Shown here in pieces: positions 51,517 to 62,144 of a DNA stretch of 64,000 bases; positions within the stretch are counted from its first letter, which is position 1, and each line of letters opens with the position of its first letter. The notes beneath the pieces were generated by a model. The model saw only the letters and a list, made by a program, of their open reading frames with translations, was not told the origin of the DNA and did not search any database. This DNA is from Anaerolineae bacterium (GTDB lineage Bacteria; Chloroflexota; Anaerolineae; Aggregatilineales; Phototrophicaceae). The stretch is taken from NCBI GenBank assembly GCA_013360465.1, contig JABWBO010000007.1, positions 1-64,000 on the forward strand. The letters are read 5' to 3'. A program made the translations under genes and the position numbers.

Positions 51517-53610
51517 ATGACCACCTTCGATCCATCCACGCTGCACGATACGATTCGCGACTCCATTGCGCAGCTCGCGCCCCGCGCTTTCTGTGTGATG
51601 ATCTGGGAGAAACCTTCCGCCCGCCTGCGCGTCATCGTCCAGGACCCGGATTGCGAAGAACGCGACGCGATCTTCAAACGTATCGAATGGTGGATTCGCA
51701 CGCCGCTGGATGAGATCAGCGCCCAGCCGCCAGTGCCGATCTTCACGACAGTCTTACCGGAAGGCTGCTGCGGCAACGAGTGCATTATCACCGCCATGCC
51801 CTTCGATGTCTCCGCCGATGTAGTGGGCATCCTGGTACTGGTCACCCCAAAACCGATTAGAGCCAGGGGCATCAACCAGATTGTGGCGCAGCGCCGCATG
51901 TTCGGCACGCTTCTAGCTTATCATCTTGAAGTCACAGCGCTGGCGGACCTGCTGGACAGCACCCAGGCGGTCCTACGGACGGCGCGCGATCTGGTTGACA
52001 ACCCTTCCCCACAGACGATAGTCGAGACCCTGCGCCAGAACCTCTTCAAGGGGCGCATTTCAAGCTGCGCCATGCTCCTCTTTGGCGGATCGTCGGACAA
52101 AGCACGCCCAGAACAACGCCCCTATGTGGAAATTCAGGGGACATGGTCTCGCCGCATGGGCAGTCGAGTCGGCGTCGGCGTGCGGTTGTATCTGAGCGAT
52201 TATCCGGCACTGCTCGAACGGCTCGCCGACCAGCAGATCGTCTACTTTCCAACCACACAGTCCATCCGCGAGCAGTTCGACCCGCTGGTGAACGGACTGC
52301 TGAAGATCGAGCGCGTCCGTTCACTTGCGCTGATCGCGCTGAAAGATCGAACCCAGAACCTTGGTTTACTGTCGGTCGCGGCTGACAAACCGAACGCCTT
52401 CCAGCCGACCGACCTGGAACAGCTTCGCCTGCTCGGCGAATACATGACTCTCAGCACCTATGCCCAGCTCGCCGCCAAACGTCAGGTGCAGCAGGAACAG
52501 CACCTCACGGCGATGCTCAACGCGGTACACGACGGCGTGGTAATGGTGCTGCCCTTTGGCAAGGGTGGGCACGTCTTCATCACCAACCGCCACTTCAAGA
52601 TGATGTTCGAAGTACCCGACGAAGGCGCAGAAGGCATATCGCTCATCGACCTGCTGCACAAGATGCGCATCCCGGAAACCATCCGCCAGGAACTCCAGAC
52701 GATCTGGCTCGGTATTCCTCCCCGTGCGCCGAATATCCTGCGCGGCGAGTTCCACATGGTCAACCGCGAAGGTCAGCCTTCGGACATCGAATGGTACAGC
52801 GCGCCGGTCTATCAGGAAGAGCGATCTCTGGGGCGCGTCTACACCTTTCACGATGTCACCCCGGAACGCACGGCACAGCGTCTGCGCGCCGCCTTCCTTT
52901 CGCGCGTGTCGCACGAGCTGCGCACGCCGCTGACTTCGATCCGGGGTTTTGCCGAGTTCATCCTGGAAGCGACCGGCGACAGCCTGCCCGCCCTGGCGCG
53001 GGAATACACCGAGATCATCCTCAACAGCGCCCGTCACCTCAACAACCTCTTCACCGATATGATCGAGATCACGCGGGCGGACGCCGGCGAGTTGAAGCTG
53101 AGCAAGGCAGAAGCGCACCTGCCCGATCTGATCATCAGCGCCGTCGCCCGCCTGGAACTGCATTACCGCAGTCGTGAGCAGCAGGTCGTGATGGAACTGG
53201 ATGACGACCTGCCGCATGTGGATGTAGACGTGGACAAGATTAACCAGGTCTTGACCAACTTGTTGAGCAACGCCATCAAGTATTCTCCGGAAGGCGGCAA
53301 GATTCGCGTCACGACGCGCCTCGTGACGCTGGCGGATGAGTTTCCTCCCTCTGCTCCATCGGGCATTTTACTCCCGGCTCTGCTGGTGACGATCCGCGAC
53401 CAGGGCAAAGGCTTGGGACGCGACGAAGTTGAACAGGTCTTCCTGCCTTTCTATCGCACAGAAGATGTCAAGAAGCAGCGCATTGAAGGAGTCGGCTTGG
53501 GGCTTGCCGTGACGCGCAGCATCATCGAGATTCATCGGGGGAAAATATGGGCAGCGCCGCGCGGCGAAGTGCGCGGCGGCTGCTTCATGTTCACCCTGCC
53601 GACACCCTGA
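51517..53610 (+). CDS. GAF/PAS sensor histidine kinase
   Basis: This 697-residue protein has no obvious membrane helices. A large N-terminal region with two GAF-like parts (around 75-330) is followed by a PAS-like segment (MLNAVHDGVVMVLPFGKGGHVFITNRHFKMMF). The HisKA domain has H466 in RVSHELRTPLTSIRG and the HATPase domain has N-box NQVLTNLLSNAIKYSPEGG, G1 DQGKGLGRDEVEQVFLPFY and G2 EGVGLGLAVTRSI. It pairs with the preceding response regulator. The signal is unknown, likely cytoplasmic or redox. Its last codons overlap the end of the convergent MalY gene. Confidence 0.92.
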   Translation: MTTFDPSTLHDTIRDSIAQLAPRAFCVMIWEKPSARLRVIVQDPDCEERDAIFKRIEWWIRTPLDEISAQPPVPIFTTVLPEGCCGNECIITAMPFDVSADVVGILVLVTPKPIRARGINQIVAQRRMFGTLLAYHLEVTALADLLDSTQAVLRTARDLVDNPSPQTIVETLRQNLFKGRISSCAMLLFGGSSDKARPEQRPYVEIQGTWSRRMGSRVGVGVRLYLSDYPALLERLADQQIVYFPTTQSIREQFDPLVNGLLKIERVRSLALIALKDRTQNLGLLSVAADKPNAFQPTDLEQLRLLGEYMTLSTYAQLAAKRQVQQEQHLTAMLNAVHDGVVMVLPFGKGGHVFITNRHFKMMFEVPDEGAEGISLIDLLHKMRIPETIRQELQTIWLGIPPRAPNILRGEFHMVNREGQPSDIEWYSAPVYQEERSLGRVYTFHDVTPERTAQRLRAAFLSRVSHELRTPLTSIRGFAEFILEATGDSLPALAREYTEIILNSARHLNNLFTDMIEITRADAGELKLSKAEAHLPDLIISAVARLELHYRSREQQVVMELDDDLPHVDVDVDKINQVLTNLLSNAIKYSPEGGKIRVTTRLVTLADEFPPSAPSGILLPALLVTIRDQGKGLGRDEVEQVFLPFYRTEDVKKQRIEGVGLGLAVTRSIIEIHRGKIWAAPRGEVRGGCFMFTLPTP

Positions 53611-54775
53611 AGGCATCGTAGGCGCTCTTCATACGCTCTAAGCCCTGGATGACCGTATCGCGCGATGTGGCAAAGTTGAGGCGGACGAATCCGCGCCCCG
53701 GCTCGCCAAAAGTCGCGCCGTCGTTCAGGGCAACTCGCCCCTGCTCAAGAAAGTGCGCATAAGGCGACTTGTCTCCTGGCAGAGAGACTGCCCGGCAGTC
53801 CAACCAGAGCAGGTAGGTCGCCTGGGGGCGTGTCGTTGTGATGTCTGGCATGTGATCGTCAATGAAGCGGATCGCCGTCTCCCGGTTCTGTTCCAGGTAG
53901 CACATCGCCTGATCCAGCCACTCCTGCCCATCGCGATATGCCGCCAGCGCGGCGGTATACCCCAGTGCATTCACAAAAGATCCCATGCCGGTCTGATAGT
54001 CCCGCAGAGCCTTCAACAGCGCAGGGTTCTGTGCGACGGCAAACCCCAGCGCCAAGCCCGGCAGATTGAAGGTCTTGCTGGGAGCCATCAGGGTGATGCA
54101 GCGATTGGCGATCTCTGGCGACAACGAAGCGAGCGAGATGTGCTGTTCTCCGGGATAAAGGAGATCGCAGTGAATCTCGTCCGAGGCGACGATCAGATCA
54201 TGACGAAGGCAGAACTCTGCCAGCCCTTCCAGTTCGGCGCGCGTAAACGTCCTGCCGACCGGATTATGGGGGTTGCAAAGCATGAACAAGCGGGTCTGCG
54301 GCGTGACCGCCGCCTCCAGAGCGTCAAAGTCGATCTCATAATGGAGGCGCTGTCCGTCGCGCGTGACCGCCAGCGGCGCGGTTTGTACGATACGCTGCTG
54401 GTGTTTCGGAGCTTTGAGGAAAGGTGGATAAATTGGCGTGAGAGTCAGAACGCCGTCACCCGGGGCGCCGATGAGGTGGCTGACGAAGTTCAAGGCGGTG
54501 ACCAGCCCAGGGATGAACACGATCTCATCGGGGTTGATGGTTATCGCATGGCGCAGTCGTAACCGCTCAATCAAATTATCGCGCAGAGCAGGTTCGTCAA
54601 AGTGATAGCCGAAGATGCCGTGTTCGACGCGCCCCCGCAGCGCCGTAATGACAGCATCCGGGGCTTTGAAATCCATGTCGGCGATCCACATGGGTAAAAC
54701 ATCATGATCGAACTGCCGCCACTTTTCTGAACCGCTGGCGCGCCGTTCCACGAAGGTATCGAAATCGTATGCCAT
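53591..54775 (-). CDS. MalY/PatB-type cystathionine beta-lyase/aminotransferase
   Basis: This 394-residue PLP enzyme of fold type I has the MalY/PatB-type N-terminal MWIADMDFKAPDAVITALRGRVEHGIFGY, NPHNPVGRTFTRAELEGL, and the PLP-binding Lys in LMAPSKTFNLPGLALGFAV. C-terminal Arg of FVRLNFATSRDTV contacts the substrate carboxylate. It would split C-S bonds in cystathionine or similar amino acids. The gene is convergent with the kinase gene (20-bp overlap) and next to recN on the same strand. Confidence 0.92.
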   Translation of the reverse strand: MAYDFDTFVERRASGSEKWRQFDHDVLPMWIADMDFKAPDAVITALRGRVEHGIFGYHFDEPALRDNLIERLRLRHAITINPDEIVFIPGLVTALNFVSHLIGAPGDGVLTLTPIYPPFLKAPKHQQRIVQTAPLAVTRDGQRLHYEIDFDALEAAVTPQTRLFMLCNPHNPVGRTFTRAELEGLAEFCLRHDLIVASDEIHCDLLYPGEQHISLASLSPEIANRCITLMAPSKTFNLPGLALGFAVAQNPALLKALRDYQTGMGSFVNALGYTAALAAYRDGQEWLDQAMCYLEQNRETAIRFIDDHMPDITTTRPQATYLLWLDCRAVSLPGDKSPYAHFLEQGRVALNDGATFGEPGRGFVRLNFATSRDTVIQGLERMKSAYDAFRVSAG

Positions 54776-54816
54776 TCCTGTTCCTCTATGAGATTTGCTG
54801 AAAAGGGTATCACGAA

Positions 54817-56598
54817 TCAGGGCAGCGGCAGCGGGGCGGGCGGGTCTTCGCGCTTGCCGACCATCTTCTGATGGCGCGCCTCGTGCAGCAGTTCGCGCGC
54901 CGACAGCACACCCGGCTCGTTGATCGTCCCCAACATCGCCGCCAGTTCTTCAACCCGCTGCTCTTCACTATCCAGGCTGACGATCTGGGTGTGCGTCCTG
55001 CCGCCGTCGATCTGTTTGAACACGCGGAAATGGCGGTCGGCAAACCCGGCGAGCTGCGCCATATGGGTCACGACGAGTACCTGATGTTCGCCGGTCAGTT
55101 CCCAGAGCTTTCTGCCCACCACGCTGCCCACACGCCCCCCAATCCCCTGGTCGATCTCGTCGAAGATCAGCGTCGGCGTCTGGTCCGCCTGGGTCAGGAC
55201 GCGCTTGAGCGCCAGCATGATGCGCGCTGCCTCGCCCCCCGATGCCACTTTCGCCAGCGGGCGCAGCGGTTCACCGGGATTCGCCGACATCATGAACTCC
55301 ACCTGATCGATCCCGGTCGCAGTGAACGCCAAACGGCGTTCGCCTACGTAGCAGCCTTGCGGGTCCTCCTGCTGCATGATGGAGACCTCAAACTGCGCCT
55401 TTTCCATGCGCAGATCCGCCAGCTCGTTCACGATACCCTCGCTTAACCGCCGTGCAGCTGCCAGCCGCGCCCGGCTGATCCGTTCAGAAAGCTCGCCAAC
55501 ATGCTTAAGCAGGCTCGTTTCCTGTTCGCGCAGGGCGTCCAGGCGTTCGGCGCTGTGATCGATCCCTTCGAGTTCGGCGCGCGCGCGCTCGGCATAGGCG
55601 AATATCTCTTCGATGCTGGCAGCCCCAAAGCGGCGCTTGAGGCTGTTGACCAGTTCTAGGCGCTCCTCAACCTCATCCAGGCGATCCGGGCTGTGTTCGA
55701 TGCTGTCCACATAGCGCCGCATGGACAGCGCCAGTTCTTCGACCTGCGCCACAGCTGTCTCTGCCAGGTCATATTCTTCTTGCAGAGAAGCGTCAATCGC
55801 CTTGAGCTTAGCCATCAGCGCCGCCACCTGTACAAGCTGATCGACCGCCGACTCCTGCCCACCCGGCACTTCGTCTCCGTACAGCAAGGAGATCGTCTCA
55901 GAGGTGAAGCGCGCCAGTTGTTCGCTGTTGGCGAGCCGCTGACGCTCGCTTCGCAGCGTTTCTTCCTCGTCTGGCTGAAGCTCCGCCGCCTCGATCTCTT
56001 CCAGTTCATCCCGCAGCCGGGCGGAGCGGCGCTCCAGCTGCGCCTCGTTCTCGACCAGATCGGCGATCTCCCGGCGGGTCTCCGCCAGACGTCCGACAAC
56101 CATACTCAGGGCATCGCGCGCATCCATCAGACCGGCATAGCGGTCGAGCAGATCCAGGTGTGCCGCCGCTTTCAGCACCGAAAGATGCGCGCTCTGTCCA
56201 TGCACATCGACCAGGAACTCACCGATCTCGCTGATCACGTCGATGCTCACCGTCACGCCGCCGACCCGCGCCGACGAACGTCCGTTTGCGCGAATCTCGC
56301 GCATGATCGTCACGGTGTGATCGCCGCCGTCCTCCAGCAGATTCTCGCGCTCCAGGATGGGCAGCACCGCCAGGCGCGCGCCCTGGCTCAGCCGAAATAC
56401 ACCTTCGATGATGGCGCGTTCTTCACCGGCGCGCACCATCGCCGGGTCCGCCTTCGCGCCGAGCAGCAGCTCAACCGCGTCGATGATGATCGACTTGCCC
56501 GCGCCGGTTTCGCCGGTGATGACGTTCAACCCTTCGCCAAAGGTCAGCTCGAGCTGATCGATGATTGCAAAGTTCCGAACGCGAATTTCCTCTAACAT
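54817..56598 (-). CDS. recN: DNA repair ATPase RecN
   Basis: This 593-residue SMC-like protein has Walker A GETGAGKSIIIDAVELLLGAKAD close to the N-terminus, a long coiled-coil middle with Glu/Arg-rich heptads, and the conserved C-terminal part LRPLAKVASGGEAARIMLALKRVL (signature), TLIFDEIDQGIGGRVGSVVGRKL (Walker B) and QVLVVTHMAQLAGFADRHF. Its length is typical (about 560-600). RecN acts in double-strand-break repair. It is followed by the malY-like gene with a 41-bp gap and preceded by nadK in the same direction, a common neighbour of recN. Confidence 0.95.
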   Translation of the reverse strand: MLEEIRVRNFAIIDQLELTFGEGLNVITGETGAGKSIIIDAVELLLGAKADPAMVRAGEERAIIEGVFRLSQGARLAVLPILERENLLEDGGDHTVTIMREIRANGRSSARVGGVTVSIDVISEIGEFLVDVHGQSAHLSVLKAAAHLDLLDRYAGLMDARDALSMVVGRLAETRREIADLVENEAQLERRSARLRDELEEIEAAELQPDEEETLRSERQRLANSEQLARFTSETISLLYGDEVPGGQESAVDQLVQVAALMAKLKAIDASLQEEYDLAETAVAQVEELALSMRRYVDSIEHSPDRLDEVEERLELVNSLKRRFGAASIEEIFAYAERARAELEGIDHSAERLDALREQETSLLKHVGELSERISRARLAAARRLSEGIVNELADLRMEKAQFEVSIMQQEDPQGCYVGERRLAFTATGIDQVEFMMSANPGEPLRPLAKVASGGEAARIMLALKRVLTQADQTPTLIFDEIDQGIGGRVGSVVGRKLWELTGEHQVLVVTHMAQLAGFADRHFRVFKQIDGGRTHTQIVSLDSEEQRVEELAAMLGTINEPGVLSARELLHEARHQKMVGKREDPPAPLPLP

Positions 56599-56663
56599 TG
56601 AGTCCTCAATCTCAGGATGAGAAACCAGTCGTCACTCAGTTCAAAGCCTGTGCAGTACGCCCA

Positions 56664-57545
56664 TTATAGTTTGAGTTGGCTGGGCATTCCCGACACTGTT
56701 TTGCGCGGTTCCATCCGGTCAAGGAGCGAGCGGTAGAAGTAGTTGCGTTCCCGCAGTCGGGCAAACCGGCTGACCACCTCGCTCGCCTGAATCGTGACGT
56801 GATCGCCGGGGATCAGGCTGACGCCGGGCGTGCCATCCGCCGAAAGCACTGTCTCCGCCTGCGTGTCGGGCGAGACGACAATATCGACCCGCGCACCTTC
56901 GGGCAGCACAATCGGGCGATCCAGACTCAGATGCGGCGCAACTGGCACGATCAGGATACTGCGCAGTTCCGGCGGCAGGATCGGTCCCCCGCTGGCGAGC
57001 GCGTAAGCAGTCGAGCCGGTGGCGGTGGCGATAATCAGCGCGTCGGCGCTGTAGGTCGTCGTCCAGTCGCCGTCGATGAAGGCATCGAGACGTACCATGC
57101 GAGGCATGGCTCCCCGGCTGATGACCACATCGTTCAGCGCTTCGCTTTCGGCGATAACCTGCTGTTGGCGCGTCACCCGCGCCTTGAGCATCATACGTGT
57201 CTCAATCCAGTAGTCGCCGGTGAGTACCTGGTCGATGTGGCTGTCCCAATCCTCCGGGCTGCTAATTTCTGTCAGAAAGCCGAGATAACCCATGTTGACG
57301 CCCAGAACCGGCACACCGAAGCTGGCGCAGACGTGCGCCGCGCGCAGCATCGCGCCGTCGCCGCCAATCGCCACGACCAGATGCGCCTGAGCGATCCGCT
57401 CGCCCGCTTGCTTCGGCGTCCACGTCTCCAAGACCCAGGCACCGCAGCCTCGATCGCGCAGCGTCTGCGCGATTCGCCTGGCGACAGGCGCGCTCTGCGG
57501 GCGACCAGGATGGGCAAGCACTCCGAACTGCTTGGCGGTCAACAC
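56664..57545 (-). CDS. nadK: NAD kinase
   Basis: This 293-residue enzyme phosphorylates NAD to NADP. Motifs are VVAIGGDGAMLRAAH (GGDG), VLGVNMGYLGFLTEI, LNDVVISRG, YSADALIIATATGSTAYALASGGP and VPVAPHLSLDRPIVL. All NAD-kinase signature residues are present. The GTG at 57545 follows GAAGGAAG. nadK and recN are often neighbours in bacteria, as here (65-bp gap). Confidence 0.95.
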   Translation of the reverse strand: MLTAKQFGVLAHPGRPQSAPVARRIAQTLRDRGCGAWVLETWTPKQAGERIAQAHLVVAIGGDGAMLRAAHVCASFGVPVLGVNMGYLGFLTEISSPEDWDSHIDQVLTGDYWIETRMMLKARVTRQQQVIAESEALNDVVISRGAMPRMVRLDAFIDGDWTTTYSADALIIATATGSTAYALASGGPILPPELRSILIVPVAPHLSLDRPIVLPEGARVDIVVSPDTQAETVLSADGTPGVSLIPGDHVTIQASEVVSRFARLRERNYFYRSLLDRMEPRKTVSGMPSQLKL

Positions 57546-57846
57546 AGCGCTTCCTTCGATGATTTTGGCGGCACGCTATCCGTTGGGCAAATCTTCGCTA
57601 CAAGTCTAACGCCGAGCCGTACTACACGCCAGCGCCCACCCTTATCATAGCACATATGTTTCATTTCAACGGATGCCGATCTGGAACTCCCCGTTCCAGT
57701 AGGATCGCGGAGATTTAATCATTCCGACTATGTTCCTTAACAGCATCTCCGGGTTTCATTAATCCACCGCGATTAGCATCCCGTTCTGGACGTGTAAAAC
57801 ACAAGTCCAAAGATTCTATCGAATCAGCTTCAGGAGAATGCCGAAC
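57546..57846. other. Intergenic region between nadK and pstS
   Basis: The 300-bp divergent region must hold promoters for both genes. A weak 7-bp hairpin (57681-57687/57693-57699) is present. TTAACAG occurs at 57737-57743, but no clear Pho-box repeat or -35/-10 pair was recognised. The rest is featureless by eye. Confidence 0.4.
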
Positions 57847-58836
57847 ATGCTCAAGCGTCTTTTCTGGATCGTTGCCGCCATCGTCCTGGTTCTGCCAATC
57901 GCCATCATGGCGCAGGAAACCGAAGTTGAACTCCCAGAGGTCGATCCGCTCAGCGTCTCTGGCGACATCATCGTCGCCGGCAGCTCGACAGTCTACCCGC
58001 TGACCGAGGCGGTCGCCGAACAGTTCATCGCCGACGGTTTCTCCGGCGAGATCACCATCGACAGCATCGGTTCGGGCGGCGGTTTCGAGCGCTTCTGCGT
58101 CGCTGGCGAAACCGACATCGCCAACGCCAGTCGTGGCATCAAGGACAGCGAGATCGAAAGCTGCGGCGCGCTCACTCCGGCGCGCACCCCCATCGAGATT
58201 CGCGTCGGCACCGACGCCCTCGCAGTCGTCGTCAGCGCTGAAAACGACTTCGTTGAAACCCTGACCATCGAACAGCTCGCCAAGATCTACAGCGGCGAAT
58301 TCGCCACCTGGGCGGATGTCGACGCGACCTATCCTGCCGAAGCCATTCAGCTCTTCAGCCCTGGCACCGACAGCGGCACGTTCGACTTCTTCGTGGAAGC
58401 GGTCATGCAGCCCGGTCTGGGCGCTGAGGCGGAAGATGCCGAAACTGCCATCATCAATGCCCCCGGCATTCAGACCTCCGAGGACGACAACGTCCTGGTC
58501 CAGGGCGTCGAGGGCAGCCCGTACGCTATCGCTTACTTCGGCTTCGCCTACTTCAGCGAAGAAGCTGACAGCCTGAAGGCGCTGGGTATCGACGCTGGTG
58601 ACGGCGTGTCCTTCCCGAACGCGGAATCTGCCGAAGACGGAAGCTATCCGCTGGCGCGTCCGCTGTTCATCTACACCGACGCCGGCATCATGGCAGAGAA
58701 GCCGCAGGTTGCCGCTTATGTGGTTTACTACCTGACAGTCGTCAATGACCTGATCGGTGAGGTTGGCTACTTCCCGGCGAGCGACGAAGCGCTGAACGCG
58801 GCGAAGACCGCCGTCTCTGAAGCACTGGGCATGTAA
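57847..58836 (+). CDS. pstS: Phosphate ABC transporter substrate-binding protein PstS-type
   Basis: This 329-residue protein has a signal peptide (LFWIVAAIVLVLPIAIMAQ). The PstS/SphX-like body has GDIIVAGSSTVYPLTEAVAEQF, TIDSIGSGGGFERFCVAGETDIANASRGI, LSPGTDSGTFDFFVEAV and GEVGYFPASDEAL. The phosphate-binding Ser/Asp/Arg positions are as expected. ATG 57847 is preferred to 57838 because of spacing to AGGAGA. It is the first gene of a pst operon; a hairpin follows it. Confidence 0.93.
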   Translation: MLKRLFWIVAAIVLVLPIAIMAQETEVELPEVDPLSVSGDIIVAGSSTVYPLTEAVAEQFIADGFSGEITIDSIGSGGGFERFCVAGETDIANASRGIKDSEIESCGALTPARTPIEIRVGTDALAVVVSAENDFVETLTIEQLAKIYSGEFATWADVDATYPAEAIQLFSPGTDSGTFDFFVEAVMQPGLGAEAEDAETAIINAPGIQTSEDDNVLVQGVEGSPYAIAYFGFAYFSEEADSLKALGIDAGDGVSFPNAESAEDGSYPLARPLFIYTDAGIMAEKPQVAAYVVYYLTVVNDLIGEVGYFPASDEALNAAKTAVSEALGM

Positions 58837-58858
58837 TTCGCCGGCAACGCTGCCTGAG

Positions 58859-58888
58859 GAGGGGATAGGCTTCAATGCCTCTCCCCTC
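58859..58888 (+). terminator. Attenuating hairpin between pstS and pstC
   Basis: Twelve-base arms with one mismatch (58859-58870/58877-58888) and a 6-nt loop are followed by TTT. This is a typical partial terminator to raise pstS over the permease genes. Confidence 0.65.
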
Positions 58889-58970
58889 TTTCGCTTGAGT
58901 ATAAGGTCTTCGCAGTGGCTGTGCCAGAAAGGCGCAGATGACAGCAAAGCAAACACCGCCAGGAGGAACG

Positions 58971-59948
58971 ATGCAGACACAACTTGAGGCTGGGCGCGAA
59001 ATCAGCAGGGTGCAGTCGGCGGTCGCCGCTCGCCGCGCTCAGGCGACGCTGTTCAAGCGCCCGCGTCCCGGTGAGGACGCCATCCGCGTCTACCTGCTGC
59101 TCTGCGGAGTCCTGTCGATCTTCACAACGCTGGGAATCATCTTTGTGCTGGGGGAAGAATCGCTGCGCTTCTTCACCAGCGGCGTCACAGATGCCGTCGA
59201 ATTCCTCACCAGCATCAAATGGCAGCCCCAGGCGGGAGAATTCGGCATCCTGCCCCTGTTGGAATCCACACTGATGACCAGCTTCATGGCGATGCTCGTC
59301 GCCATCCCCCTGGGACTGGGTTCGGCAATCTACCTGGCAGAATACGCGCCAAGCGGCGTTCGCACGGCGATGAAACCCATCCTGGAAGTCCTCGCCGGCA
59401 TTCCGACCGTAGTTTATGGGTATTTTGCGCTCACCTTCATGACTCCCGCGCTGCGCGGCATCTTCGGTCAGGATGCGGTGCAGATCTACAATACTGCGGC
59501 AGCCGGAATTGTCATGGGCATCATGATCCTGCCGACGATCAGCTCGATGGCGGAAGACGCCCTGAGCAGCGTACCGCGATCGCTCCGCGAAGCCTCCTAC
59601 GGCTTGGGCGCGACGCGCTTCGAGACCATCGTCAAAGTGGTCCTCCCGGCGGCGCTCTCCGGCATCCTGGCGGCATTCATCATCGGCATCTCGCGCGCCG
59701 TCGGCGAGACGATGATCGTCGCGCTGGCAGCCGGTGCCGGGTCCAACTGGAGCTTTCCGCCAAACTTCTTCGTCGCAGCCGAAACGATGACCGGTCACAT
59801 CGCCCGCATCAGCGGCGGGGACCTGAGCTATGACTCTGTGGACTACAACAGCCTTTTCGCCATCGGTCTGATGCTCTTCTTCATCACCCTCGGTCTGAAT
59901 CTGCTCAGCCAATGGGTCAGCAAGCGCTTCCGCGAGGTCTATCAATGA
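58971..59948 (+). CDS. pstC: Phosphate ABC transporter permease PstC
   Basis: This 325-residue protein has six membrane segments, beginning [20 protein letters not shown]. The PstC signature [42 protein letters not shown] and the EAA loop [48 protein letters not shown] are present. AGGAGG five bases before ATG 58971 sets the start, against an earlier ATG at 58938. The stop overlaps the pstA start (ATGA). Confidence 0.94.
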   Translation: MQTQLEAGREISRVQSAVAARRAQATLFKRPRPGEDAIRVYLLLCGVLSIFTTLGIIFVLGEESLRFFTSGVTDAVEFLTSIKWQPQAGEFGILPLLESTLMTSFMAMLVAIPLGLGSAIYLAEYAPSGVRTAMKPILEVLAGIPTVVYGYFALTFMTPALRGIFGQDAVQIYNTAAAGIVMGIMILPTISSMAEDALSSVPRSLREASYGLGATRFETIVKVVLPAALSGILAAFIIGISRAVGETMIVALAAGAGSNWSFPPNFFVAAETMTGHIARISGGDLSYDSVDYNSLFAIGLMLFFITLGLNLLSQWVSKRFREVYQ

Positions 59949-61306
59949 GCGTGTCTGTGTCTCAATCGAATCTGCTGCCGACGGGCGCAGAATTCCAGAA
60001 AGGTCTGGCACGGCGCAATTTTCGCGGGTCCGTCTGGGGGCGCTTCTACTCGCTCTCGCTGGTAGTCGCGATCCTGGCGCTGATCGCCCTTTTTCTCAAT
60101 ATCATCAACTCGGCGGTGGGCTACACGATCACCGTCTATGAGGTCGAACCAACAGCGCTGGTCGCCGGCGGGGATATTGGCAGTCTCGATGCCAACCAGC
60201 TGGTTGGCATCCTCCAGGAGTATCAGGAGCGCCGCCTGCCCGTCTATGTGCGCGATAATCTGAGCGTCGTTGATCCCAGCCTCTTCACGCAGGTTGCAAT
60301 CAGCGAAGCGCTGGCAGGGCATACTTACCCGGCGGAACTTGCCAACCTGACAGTGACCGAGCTGAGCCGTGATCAGCAGGCAAGCATCCTGGCGGCAAAT
60401 CTTCCCCTGGAGGTGCTGCGCACCCTGGTGAGAACCGATGTGATCGGCGAAAAGGTCATTCACCCCTACTCGCTGAATGAATCCCTCTTCGAGCGCGCGC
60501 GCATCGACGCCGAGCTGCTCGAAGCACAGGAGGATGAACCTAACGCACGGCTGGAATTCCGAAGCTGGCTGAACTTCGATTTCCTGATCAATCCCGGTTC
60601 CAGCGACCCGGCGGCAGCCGGCGTGCGCACCGCTCTGTTCGGCACGCTCTGGGTGATCTTCATCACCGTTCTTTTTGCATTCCCGGTCGGCGTTGGCGCT
60701 GCCATCTATCTCGAAGAATACGCCGCCGCCAACCGGCTGAACAAGCTGATCGAGACCAACATCCGCAATCTCGCCGGCGTTCCTTCGATCATCTACGGTT
60801 TGCTCGGTCTCGCTGTCCTGGTGCGCAGCCTGGAATTCATCACCCAGGGTCGCACCATCATCTCTGCCGGACTGACGCTGGGTTTGCTCATCCTGCCGGT
60901 GATCATCATCAACAGCCAGGAAGCCATCCGGGCTGTACCGTCATCTATCCGTGAGGCGAGCTTCGGGGTCGGGGCGACCAAGTGGCAGACGATCTGGAAT
61001 CAGGTGCTTCCGGCTGCCATGCCGGGCATCCTGACCGGGACTATCCTCGCCATGTCGCGAGCCGTTGGCGAGACCGCGCCGCTGATCGTCATCGGCGCAT
61101 CAACCTTCATCGTCACGGATCCCACCAGTCCATTCGCCAAGTTCACCGCCCTGCCGATCCAGATCTACCAGTGGACGGCACGACCGCAGTCGGAATTCCG
61201 GGCGATTGCGGCAGCGGCGATCATCGTGCTGCTGGTGCTGCTGCTCCTCTTCAATGCAACGGCGATCATTCTCCGCCAACGGTACAGAAAGAGTCTGCAA
61301 GGATGA
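59945..61306 (+). CDS. pstA: Phosphate ABC transporter permease PstA with large extracytoplasmic insert
   Basis: This 453-residue protein is about 160 residues longer than usual PstA. Helix 1 (residues 37-62) is followed by a hydrophilic insert (about 66-228: VARDNLS.., [34 protein letters not shown]). The rest is normal: [44 protein letters not shown] and [45 protein letters not shown]. The insert would face outside and may touch PstS. It overlaps pstC and pstB by ATGA. Confidence 0.93.
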   Translation: MSVSVSQSNLLPTGAEFQKGLARRNFRGSVWGRFYSLSLVVAILALIALFLNIINSAVGYTITVYEVEPTALVAGGDIGSLDANQLVGILQEYQERRLPVYVRDNLSVVDPSLFTQVAISEALAGHTYPAELANLTVTELSRDQQASILAANLPLEVLRTLVRTDVIGEKVIHPYSLNESLFERARIDAELLEAQEDEPNARLEFRSWLNFDFLINPGSSDPAAAGVRTALFGTLWVIFITVLFAFPVGVGAAIYLEEYAAANRLNKLIETNIRNLAGVPSIIYGLLGLAVLVRSLEFITQGRTIISAGLTLGLLILPVIIINSQEAIRAVPSSIREASFGVGATKWQTIWNQVLPAAMPGILTGTILAMSRAVGETAPLIVIGASTFIVTDPTSPFAKFTALPIQIYQWTARPQSEFRAIAAAAIIVLLVLLLLFNATAIILRQRYRKSLQG

Positions 61307-62109
61307 CCCAAAACGGGGCATACGCCATTCAACTCAAGAACGTCGATGTCTTCTATGGTCCGAAGCTGGCTGTGAGCGACGTCAGCCTGAATATTCAGAC
61401 CCGGCGCATCACCGCGTTCATCGGTCCCTCGGGGTGCGGCAAGAGTACGGTGCTGCGTTCTATCAATCGCATGAATGATCTCATCCCCGGCGCGCGGGTG
61501 CAGGGTGATGTCACATTTCAGGGGCAGAATCTTTACGCCCCGGAAGTGGACCCGGTCGAGGTTCGCCGGCGCATCGGCATGGTCTTCCAGAAGCCAAACC
61601 CGTTCCCTAAGAGCATCTATGATAACGTCGCCTATGGACCACGCCTGCTCGGCGTGCGTTCCAAGGCGGTCCTGGACGAGATCGTCGAAAAGAGCCTCAA
61701 AGGCGCGTATCTGTGGGATGAGGTCAGGAGCGACCTGAAAAAATCGGGATTGGCGCTCTCTGGTGGTCAGCAGCAGCGGTTGTGCATCGCCCGCACTATC
61801 GCCGTCGAACCGGAGGTCATCCTGATGGACGAACCCTGTTCGGCGCTTGACCCGATTGCGACACAAGCCGTCGAAGACCTGATGAAGATTTTAGTCAAGC
61901 AGTACACCATCGTCATCGTCACGCACAACATGCAGCAGGCGCAGCGCGTTTCCGACTTCACCGCTTTCTTCAGCATCCGCAAGCAGGAAGAGACTCCCGG
62001 CAAAGAGAACCGCTGGGGGGTGTTGGGCGAATTTGCTGAAACAACCGAGCTGTTCAGCAGCCCCAACAGCGAAGAGACCGAGCGCTACATACGGGGCGAA
62101 TTCGGTTAA
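61303..62109 (+). CDS. pstB: Phosphate ABC transporter ATP-binding protein PstB
   Basis: This 268-residue ATPase has Walker [23 protein letters not shown]-loop [18 protein letters not shown], signature [19 protein letters not shown], Walker [14 protein letters not shown] and H-loop [16 protein letters not shown]. The [17 protein letters not shown] stretch is specific to PstB. ATG 61303 overlaps the pstA stop. It ends the operon; phoU is missing here, though it often follows pstB. Confidence 0.95.
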   Translation: MTQNGAYAIQLKNVDVFYGPKLAVSDVSLNIQTRRITAFIGPSGCGKSTVLRSINRMNDLIPGARVQGDVTFQGQNLYAPEVDPVEVRRRIGMVFQKPNPFPKSIYDNVAYGPRLLGVRSKAVLDEIVEKSLKGAYLWDEVRSDLKKSGLALSGGQQQRLCIARTIAVEPEVILMDEPCSALDPIATQAVEDLMKILVKQYTIVIVTHNMQQAQRVSDFTAFFSIRKQEETPGKENRWGVLGEFAETTELFSSPNSEETERYIRGEFG

Positions 62110-62144
62110 AGCAACGTATCACGGCGCGGCATTGAAACCCCCAT

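Noticed and set aside
57715-58980. 421-residue minus-strand frame over pstS
   Set aside because: Antisense shadow of pstS in GC-rich DNA, with no family signature. pstS has a signal peptide and all motifs.
58872-60011. 379-residue minus-strand frame over pstC
   Set aside because: Antisense shadow; the sequence is charged and repetitive without domain features, and pstC is unambiguous.
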